This document shows, one piece after another, positions 1 to 5,775 of a stretch of DNA of 12,971 bases (its first letter is position 1; each line of letters opens with the position of its first letter). The position numbers and the translations under genes are program-made. The stretch is from assembly GCA_014304965.1 (NCBI GenBank), contig JACRTZ010000216.1:1-12971 (forward strand), given 5' to 3'. The DNA is from Vulcanimicrobiota bacterium. Lineage in GTDB: Bacteria; Vulcanimicrobiota; Vulcanimicrobiia; Vulcanimicrobiales; Vulcanimicrobiaceae. Under the pieces are notes generated by a model. The model was not told the DNA's origin. It made no database searches and saw nothing but the letters and a program-made list of their open reading frames with translations.

Positions 1-1
1 C

Positions 2-406
2 GTCTGGGCCGCGCTCGAGAGCATGGCCGCGCGCCTGATTACGACGCTCGCCGCCGACGACGAAATCGCCGGCCTTCGGCGGCTGTTCTCAACTTTCCAG
101 AACGGTCAGGTCGGGGCGCACATCGACGAGTACTCCGAGGCGAACATCGACTTCCATCAGGCCATTATCGAAATGTCCCGCTCGGACGTGCTCAAGCGAC
201 TGGCGGATACGCTCTTCATTCATATGCGAGCGATCCGGCACCGCACGATCGTCGAAGACCATCGGTTTGAGCGCTCGATCATCGACCACATGCATATCAT
301 CGAAGCTCTCGAGGCTCGCGATACCCCTCTGGCCGAGCAACTGGTGCGCGACCACGCTCTCGAGCTGGCCGAGCACGTCGAACGCCACGCCCACTACCTT
401 AAATAG
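2..406 (+). CDS. GntR-family transcriptional regulator, FCD ligand-binding domain (5'-truncated)
   Basis: This is the last 134 residues of a regulator whose DNA-binding N-terminus lies outside the window. The frame is open to the first base, so the ATG at 23 is internal and not the start. The visible part is an all-helical FCD domain of the FadR subfamily. It has the NIDFH motif (about residues 46-50 of the fragment), the DHMHIIEAL helix, and a late VRDHALELAEH helix, which supply the Asn/Asp and His positions that bind metal and a carboxylate effector in FCD proteins. Regulators of this class usually control neighbouring genes for organic-acid catabolism and respond to the substrate. It lies 149 bases upstream of the ThDP-enzyme operon on the same strand, so it is a natural candidate regulator of that operon. 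The effector cannot be read from the sequence. Confidence 0.85.
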   Translation, partial: VWAALESMAARLITTLAADDEIAGLRRLFSTFQNGQVGAHIDEYSEANIDFHQAIIEMSRSDVLKRLADTLFIHMRAIRHRTIVEDHRFERSIIDHMHIIEALEARDTPLAEQLVRDHALELAEHVERHAHYLK

Positions 407-487
407 GCCGCCTGCTCGGAAAGCTCGCGGCGCCAGGAGGCGAAGCTCGTCGACCTTCAACTTGAGAATAGGAACGCCCCAGCGCCC

Positions 488-502
488 TGGCATAATGTAT
501 AC
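488..502 (+). promoter_or_regulatory. Candidate extended -10 promoter with GTATAC palindrome upstream of the C1/oxalate operon
   Basis: The segment reads TGGCATAAT (488-496), matching the extended -10 form TGnTATAAT at all but one base. It is followed directly by the 6-bp palindrome GTATAC (497-502). Transcription would start near 503 and leave a leader of about 50 bases before the ATG at 556. No good -35 lies at the usual distance, which suits an extended -10 promoter or an activated one. The palindrome overlapping the start region, and the TGAG-6-CTCA repeat at 504-517, are possible sites for the adjacent GntR/FCD protein. This is inference from position and pattern only. Confidence 0.4.
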
Positions 503-555
503 CTGAGCAAGCACTCATCTTGGCGGACGCTTCGCACGCGTCGAGGAGCAACGTA

Positions 556-2274
556 ATGGCACAGACCGCCCCCGGAGTTTCCAGCCTGCCGCAAATGGAC
601 CAGCCCGCTCCGGAAAAGATTTCCGGCGGGCACCTCGTCGCGAAAGCCCTCAAAAACGAAGGCATCGACGTTATTTTCACACTGTGCGGCGGTCACATCA
701 TCGACATCTACGACGGCTGTATCGATGAAGGCATCAAAATCATCGACGTCCGCCACGAGCAAGTCGCCGCGCATGCGGCCGACGGCTACGCGCGCGTGAC
801 CGGCAAACCCGGCTGTGCGGTCGTAACCGCCGGCCCCGGAACGACCGATGCAATCACGGGCGTTGCGAACGCCTTCAGGGCAGAGAGCCCGATGCTCCTC
901 ATCGGCGGACAAGGCGCGCTCAACCAGCACAAGATGGGTTCGCTTCAAGATCTTCCGCACGTCGACATGATGAGGCCGATTACCAAGTTCGCTTCGAACG
1001 TCGTGACGACCGAACGCGTAGCGGACATGTGCGCGATGGCCTTTCGCGAGTGTTTCAACGGCGCGTACGGGCCGTCGTACCTCGAAATCGGGCGCGACAT
1101 TCTCGACGCGAAGGTCGATCTGTCGAAAGCCGTCATTCCGAAGGCCGGCCATTATCGCGCGTCGACGAAATCCATCGGCGATCCGCGCGACATCGAAAAA
1201 CTGGCCGACATTCTCTCGAAGGCCGAACGGCCGTGCGTGCTGCTCGGAACGCAAGTCTGGACGACCCGCGGCACCGACGCCGCGATCGAGTTCGCGCGCA
1301 AGCTGAACGTCCCGGCGTTCATGAACGGCGCCGGCCGCGGAACGCTGCCGCCGGGCGACCCTCACCACTATCAGCTCACGCGATCCTACGCGTTCGAAAA
1401 AGCCGACGTCATCATCATCGTGGGAACGCCGTTTGATTTCCGCATGAGTTACGGCAAGCGCCTCAAAGCGCCGACCATCGTGCAAATCGACATGTCGTAC
1501 GCAACGGTCGGAAAGAACCGCGACATCTCGCTCGGCCTCGTCGGCGACGTGGGCGCGATTCTGGCGGCCGTGACTCAGGCGTCTTCCGGCCGCATCGACA
1601 ACGGCGCGTCCCGCCGCAAGTCGTGGCTCGAAGAACTGCGTGCGGAAGAAAACCGCTTGATCGAAGTGCGGATGCCGAAGATCAAAAACGACACGACGCC
1701 CATCCACCCGTTACGCCTGGCATACGAAATCAACGAGTTCATGACGGAGAACACGATCTTCATCGGGGACGGCGGCGACGTCGTGACGAGCGCGGGCGGC
1801 GTCGTGCAGCCCAAACGGCCGGGCCATTGGATGGATCCGGGACCCCTCGGCACGCTCGGGGTCGGCGTTCCGTTCGCGATGGCGGCCAAGTTCGCGCAAC
1901 CCGAAAAAGAAGTGCTCTGCCTCTTCGGTGACGGCACGTTCTCGATGACGGGCTGGGACATGCAGACCTGCATCCGATTCGGGTTGCCCTTCATCGGGAT
2001 CGTCGGCAACAATTCGTATATGAATCAAATCCGCTTCGGTCAGATTCAGAAGTACGGCAAAGAGCGCGGCGACGCCGGCAACTATCTGGGCGATGTCAAG
2101 TACGACCTGTTCGCCAAGATGCTCGACGGCTACGGCGAGGAAGTGCGCGATCCGCGCGAGATTCGGCCCGCGCTCGAACGCGCGCGCGAATCGGGCAAGT
2201 GTTCGCTGATCAACGTCTGGATCGATCCCGACGCTTTCGCGCCGGGCACGATGAACCAGACGATGTACAAGTAG
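556..2274 (+). CDS. ThDP-dependent oxalyl-CoA decarboxylase / 2-hydroxyacyl-CoA lyase family enzyme
   Basis: This 572-residue enzyme has the three-domain ThDP fold. The Pyr domain carries the cofactor-activating Glu in RHEQ (E68). The central domain spans about 205-340. The PP domain carries the ThDP/Mg motif from GDG (458-460) to NN (485-486). The ATG at 556 is chosen because GAGGAG sits 7 bases upstream; an in-frame TTG at 520 has no such site. Family members cleave a C-C bond next to an acyl-CoA, giving formyl-CoA from oxalyl-CoA (plus CO2) or from 2-hydroxyacyl-CoA (plus aldehyde or ketone). Segments such as CGGHI, GTPFDFRMSYG, DGGD and DPGPLGTLGVG resemble human HACL2/ILVBL more than classical Oxc. 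The Oxc active-site Tyr120-Glu121 pair appears as Leu130-Gln131. The next gene is a formyl-CoA transferase homologue, which supports formyl-CoA as product. Acetolactate synthase is the less likely alternative. The exact substrate is unresolved. Confidence 0.82.
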   Translation: MAQTAPGVSSLPQMDQPAPEKISGGHLVAKALKNEGIDVIFTLCGGHIIDIYDGCIDEGIKIIDVRHEQVAAHAADGYARVTGKPGCAVVTAGPGTTDAITGVANAFRAESPMLLIGGQGALNQHKMGSLQDLPHVDMMRPITKFASNVVTTERVADMCAMAFRECFNGAYGPSYLEIGRDILDAKVDLSKAVIPKAGHYRASTKSIGDPRDIEKLADILSKAERPCVLLGTQVWTTRGTDAAIEFARKLNVPAFMNGAGRGTLPPGDPHHYQLTRSYAFEKADVIIIVGTPFDFRMSYGKRLKAPTIVQIDMSYATVGKNRDISLGLVGDVGAILAAVTQASSGRIDNGASRRKSWLEELRAEENRLIEVRMPKIKNDTTPIHPLRLAYEINEFMTENTIFIGDGGDVVTSAGGVVQPKRPGHWMDPGPLGTLGVGVPFAMAAKFAQPEKEVLCLFGDGTFSMTGWDMQTCIRFGLPFIGIVGNNSYMNQIRFGQIQKYGKERGDAGNYLGDVKYDLFAKMLDGYGEEVRDPREIRPALERARESGKCSLINVWIDPDAFAPGTMNQTMYK

Positions 2275-3521
2275 TGCACAACGGCGCCGCCTCAAACGCA
2301 AAAGCGCTCGACGGAATCCGCGTCCTGGACATGACGCACGTCCAGGCCGGTCCGTCGGCGACGCAGATCCTGGCGTGGCTCGGGGCCGACGTCATCAAGG
2401 TCGAGCTGCCCGGTCGCGGCGACATCACGCGCGGTCAACTGCGCGACGTGCCGAACGTGGACAGCTTGTACTTCACGATGCTCAACTGTAACAAACGCAG
2501 CATCACGCTCAACACGAAAACCTCCGACGGCAAGGACATCTTCACGCGCCTGCTGCGTCATTGCGACGTTTTGGTCGAGAATTTCGGCCCGGGCGTGCTC
2601 GATCGCCAAGGTTTCTCGTGGGAAAAGATTCAGGCAATCAACCCGCGTATGATCTATGCATCGATCAAAGGCTTTGGGCCCGGGAAGTACGTGGACTTCA
2701 AAGCCTACGAAACCGTCGCGCAAGCGATGGGCGGCTCGATGAGTACGACCGGCTCGGAAGACGGCCCGCCGACCAGCACGGGCGCGCAGATCGGCGACTC
2801 GGGCAACGGTATTCACACGGTCGCGGCAATCCTCGCTGCCGTCATCCAGCGTACGCACAGCGGTCGCGGCCAGCGCGTCCAGGTCGCCATGCAGGACGCG
2901 GTCCTCAATCTGTGCCGCGTGAAGATGCGCGATCAGCAACGCCTAGCCCACGGTCCGCTGCGCGAATATCCCAACAAAGAGTTTTCGGACTACGTTCCGC
3001 GTTCGGGCAATGCGTCGGGCGGCGGGCAGCCGGGTGCGGCCGTCAGGTGTAAGCCCGGCGGCGCAAACGATTACGTGTACGTGATTATTCAGCCGCACGT
3101 TTGGGAGCCGCTGGCGAACATGATCGGCCGGCCCGAACTTGTCACAGATCCCGCCTACGCCACGCCCGAAGCGCGGCTGCCGCACCTCGACGAAGTATTC
3201 GCCGTCATCGAAGCGTGGACGCAGAAGTTCGGCAAGTTCGAAGTGCTCGACAAACTCAACGAAATCGACGTGCCGTGCGGTCCGATCCTCAGCACCAAAG
3301 ACTTGCTCGAAGACGAGTCGCTTGCCGGGCGCATGATCGTGGACATCGAGCATCCCGAACGGGGGACGTTTAAGACCGTCGGCTGTCCGCTGCAATTGTC
3401 GGATTCGCCCGTGGACTATCGCCGCTCGCCGCTGCTCGGCGAACACAACGAAGAAATTCTCACCGAGATCGGCTACGACACCGGTCACCTCGACGAACTG
3501 CAATCAGCCGGCGTTCTGTAA
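2274..3521 (+). CDS. frc: Formyl-CoA:oxalate CoA-transferase-like protein (CaiB/BaiF class III)
   Basis: This is a 415-residue class III CoA-transferase, against 428 residues for Oxalobacter Frc and about 416 for E. coli YfdW. Family members move CoA from formyl-CoA (or a related donor) to oxalate through an aspartyl-CoA thioester. The catalytic Asp is in GDS (D175, matching Asp169 of Frc). Other close matches to Frc are LDMTHVQAGP, NVDSLYFTMLNCNKRSI, VENFGPGVLDR, MQDAVLNLCRVK with DQQRL, the glycine loop GGGQPG (249-254) and the C-terminal PLLGEH. The start is the GTG at 2274, whose G is the last base of the preceding TAG stop. There is no clear Shine-Dalgarno sequence, so translation is probably coupled to the upstream gene. 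The residue corresponding to Trp48 of Frc is Gln55 (TRGQLRD), which may alter donor or acceptor choice. Assignment to this family is firm; oxalate as acceptor is well supported but not proven. Confidence 0.88.
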   Translation: MHNGAASNAKALDGIRVLDMTHVQAGPSATQILAWLGADVIKVELPGRGDITRGQLRDVPNVDSLYFTMLNCNKRSITLNTKTSDGKDIFTRLLRHCDVLVENFGPGVLDRQGFSWEKIQAINPRMIYASIKGFGPGKYVDFKAYETVAQAMGGSMSTTGSEDGPPTSTGAQIGDSGNGIHTVAAILAAVIQRTHSGRGQRVQVAMQDAVLNLCRVKMRDQQRLAHGPLREYPNKEFSDYVPRSGNASGGGQPGAAVRCKPGGANDYVYVIIQPHVWEPLANMIGRPELVTDPAYATPEARLPHLDEVFAVIEAWTQKFGKFEVLDKLNEIDVPCGPILSTKDLLEDESLAGRMIVDIEHPERGTFKTVGCPLQLSDSPVDYRRSPLLGEHNEEILTEIGYDTGHLDELQSAGVL

Positions 3522-3525
3522 GGAG
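3520..3525 (+). promoter_or_regulatory. Shine-Dalgarno AAGGAG overlapping the frc stop codon
   Basis: AAGGAG begins inside the TAA stop of the transferase gene and lies 8 bases before the ATG at 3534. It fixes the start of the acyl-CoA synthetase. The 12-base junction indicates translation from the same message as the two upstream genes. Confidence 0.8.
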
Positions 3526-3533
3526 AAAGAGCC

Positions 3534-5678
3534 ATGCTTCTAGAGCGCGGAACCCGCGACAAAGCCGCCGTCCAGTCCGTATTGGACGGCGTCAAAGCCG
3601 AGAATCGCACCTCGCTAACGGCACCCGAAGCGAAAACCGTCTGCGACGCATACGGCATTCCGGTTCCCCAAGAAGGCTTGGCCACGTCGGCCGACGAGGC
3701 CGTGAAGCTCGCCGAGGGCATGGGCTTCCCGGTCGTGATGAAGATCGTCTCGCCGGACATCCTGCACAAGACCGAGGCGGGCGGCGTCGTGGTCGGCGTT
3801 TCGAGCGGCGATGCCGCACAGCGCGCGTACGACCAGATCGTTTCCAGTGCGAAGAACTATAAAGCGGACGCGTCGATCGTCGGCATCCAAGTGCAGCAGC
3901 AACTGTCGGCGGCGCAGGAAGTCATCGTCGGCGCGATCAGCGATCCGAGCTTCGGGAAGTTAATTGCGTTCGGCCTCGGCGGGGTGCTCGTCGAAGTGCT
4001 CAAGAACGTTACGTTCCGGCTCGCACCGGCCTCGCGCGAGGATGCGCTCTCCATGCTCGACGGCATCCAGGCGGCCGAGATCCTCAAAGGCGTCCGTGGC
4101 GGCGCTGCCGTTTCCCGCGACGCGCTCGCCGGCATCATCGAAAACGTTTCGGCCCTCGTCACCGACTTTCCGGAAATCTCGGAAGTCGATCTCAATCCGA
4201 TCTTCGCTCGGCCCGACGGCGCGACCGCGGTGGACGCGCGCGTCATACTCGACTGGAATCCGACGCCGCGGCCGAAACAGCATTCGCGCGACGACATCGT
4301 GCGCGCGATGAATCGGATCATGCGGCCCGACGCGGTCGCCGTCATCGGCGCTTCGTCCGAAGATGGCAAGATCGGCAACTCCGTGATGAAGAATCTCATC
4401 AACGGCGGCTACAAGGGCCAGATCTTCCCGGTCAATCCGAGCGCCGACGAGATTCTCGGGTACAAGGCCTACAAGTCCGTCAAGGACGTGCCGCAAGAGA
4501 TCGACGTCGCCGTTTTTGCGATTCCGGCGAAGTTCGTCGCGGCCGCGCTCAAAGAGTGCGGCGAGAAAAAGATCGCGGGTGCCGTACTTATTCCGTCCGG
4601 CTTCGCCGAAACCGGCAACGTCGAAGGCCAAAAAGAAATTCAGGCGATCGGCGAGCAGTACAACATCCGCCTCATGGGGCCGAACATCTACGGCTTCTAT
4701 TACACGCCGAAACATCTGTGCGCGACGTTCTGCACGGCCTACGACTATCAGGGCACGGTCGCACTGTCGTCGCAAAGCGGCGGCGTCGGCATGGCAATCA
4801 TCGGCTTTAGCCGCTCAGCCAAAATGGGCGTCTCGGCGATCGTCGGGCTCGGCAATAAGGCCGACATCGACGAGGACGACCTGCTGACGTTCTTCGAGCA
4901 AGACGAGAACACGCAAGCGATCGCCATGCACATGGAAGACCTCAAAGACGGCCGCGCGTTCGCCGAAGTTGCCAAGCGCGTCTCGAAGAAAAAACCGGTC
5001 ATGGTGCTCAAGGCCGGCCGCACCGCGCTCGGTTCGAAGGCGGCGGCTTCCCACACCGGCGCGCTCGCCGGCAACGACAAGGTCTATGAAGACGTCCTGC
5101 GTCAAAGCGGCGTGGTTCGTGCACGCGGCCTGAACGAACTGCTCGCGTTCGCGCGTGCGGTGCCGATCTTGCCGACGCCCAAAGGCGAGAACATCGTGAT
5201 CATCACCGGCGCCGGCGGCTCGGGGGTTCTTCTTTCGGACTCGGTGGTAGACGCGGGATTGTCGCTCATGAAGTTCGACCCCGATCTCGACGAAGCGTTC
5301 AAGAAATTCATTCCGCCCTTCGGCGCGTCCGGGAATCCGGTGGACATCACCGGCGGCGAGCCGCCCAAGACGTATCAGAACACGATCCGTTTGGGGCTCG
5401 AGGACGATCGCATCCACGCGCTCATTCTCGGCTACTGGCACACGATCGTGACCCCGCCGATGGTGTTCGCCAAACTGACGGCCGAAGTCGTCGAAGAGTT
5501 CCGCGCCAAGGGCATCAATAAGCCCGTCGTCGCGTCGCTCGCCGGCGACGTGCAAGTCGAAGAAGCGAGCGAATATCTCTTCGATCACGGCATCCCGGCA
5601 TATCCGTACAACTGCGAAACGCCGGTCGCCGTGCTCGGCGCCAAGTACCGCTGGGCGCGCGGCGCCGGTTTGATCTAA
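3534..5678 (+). CDS. Acyl-CoA synthetase (NDP-forming), fused ATP-grasp and CoA-binding/ligase domains
   Basis: This 714-residue protein is of the acetate-CoA ligase (ADP-forming)/PatZ superfamily, which interconverts acyl-CoA + NDP + Pi with acid + CoA + NTP. Residues 1-245 are an ATP-grasp domain with SPDILHKTEAGG; H78 matches the beta-subunit phosphohistidine. Residues 255-345 are a CoA-binding Rossmann domain (RPDAVAVIGAS). Residues 375-545 are the ligase domain, with MGPNIYG, LSSQSGGVG and SHTGALAG, where H507 is the expected alpha-subunit phosphohistidine and E468 in HMEDL is a likely helper. A second ligase-type domain follows to the end (TGAGGSG, NPVDITGG). Both histidines are present, so it is probably active as a ligase and not merely an acetyltransferase relic. 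It has no GNAT domain. It is the last gene of the operon, so formyl-CoA, oxalyl-CoA or a 2-hydroxyacyl-CoA are plausible substrates by context. Sequence alone does not name the acid. Confidence 0.88.
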   Translation: MLLERGTRDKAAVQSVLDGVKAENRTSLTAPEAKTVCDAYGIPVPQEGLATSADEAVKLAEGMGFPVVMKIVSPDILHKTEAGGVVVGVSSGDAAQRAYDQIVSSAKNYKADASIVGIQVQQQLSAAQEVIVGAISDPSFGKLIAFGLGGVLVEVLKNVTFRLAPASREDALSMLDGIQAAEILKGVRGGAAVSRDALAGIIENVSALVTDFPEISEVDLNPIFARPDGATAVDARVILDWNPTPRPKQHSRDDIVRAMNRIMRPDAVAVIGASSEDGKIGNSVMKNLINGGYKGQIFPVNPSADEILGYKAYKSVKDVPQEIDVAVFAIPAKFVAAALKECGEKKIAGAVLIPSGFAETGNVEGQKEIQAIGEQYNIRLMGPNIYGFYYTPKHLCATFCTAYDYQGTVALSSQSGGVGMAIIGFSRSAKMGVSAIVGLGNKADIDEDDLLTFFEQDENTQAIAMHMEDLKDGRAFAEVAKRVSKKKPVMVLKAGRTALGSKAAASHTGALAGNDKVYEDVLRQSGVVRARGLNELLAFARAVPILPTPKGENIVIITGAGGSGVLLSDSVVDAGLSLMKFDPDLDEAFKKFIPPFGASGNPVDITGGEPPKTYQNTIRLGLEDDRIHALILGYWHTIVTPPMVFAKLTAEVVEEFRAKGINKPVVASLAGDVQVEEASEYLFDHGIPAYPYNCETPVAVLGAKYRWARGAGLI

Positions 5679-5706
5679 ACTCCCGACATAACGGAATCAA
5701 GACGAA

Positions 5707-5733
5707 AAGACCTCGGCGTCGCGCCGGGCTCTT
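5707..5733 (+). terminator. Terminator-like hairpin after the C1/oxalate operon (first of two)
   Basis: Arms 5707-5718 and 5722-5733 form a 12-position stem with one C-C mismatch and one G-U pair, closed by a 3-base TCG loop. A pyrimidine-rich stretch (CTTCGTT) follows. It begins 29 bases after the acyl-CoA synthetase stop. The U-tract is weak, so termination strength is uncertain. Confidence 0.5.
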
Positions 5734-5743
5734 CTTCGTTCCC

Positions 5744-5771
5744 GAGGACTCGGTCGCAAGACCGGGCTCTT
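5744..5771 (+). terminator. Second terminator-like hairpin with GCAA tetraloop
   Basis: Arms 5744-5755 and 5760-5771 pair around a GCAA (GNRA-type) tetraloop, with one A-C mismatch at the same stem position as in the upstream hairpin. Both 3' arms end in CCGGGCTCTT, so the two hairpins are near-copies in tandem. This one ends 4 bases before the GTG at 5776. It could therefore be a second terminator or could mask the ribosome site of the next gene. Confidence 0.4.
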
Positions 5772-5775
5772 TGTC

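Noticed and set aside
462..467. TTGAGA as a -35 for the CATAAT at 491
   Set aside because: The spacer is 23 bases, far from the usual 16-18.
520..555. TTG at 520 as the start of the ThDP enzyme
   Set aside because: It has no ribosome site and would put the start close to the likely transcription start; ATG 556 has GAGGAG at the right spacing.
457..1707. 416-codon open frame on the minus strand, antisense to the ThDP enzyme gene
   Set aside because: It is a GC-bias shadow of a well-recognised plus-strand gene; its translation is Arg/Val/Asp-rich with no family features and spans the operon promoter.
2199..2273. Earlier in-frame GTG at 2199 for the Frc-like gene
   Set aside because: It would overlap the upstream gene by 76 bases, and the extra residues have no match to the Frc N-terminus; GTG 2274 gives the expected length.
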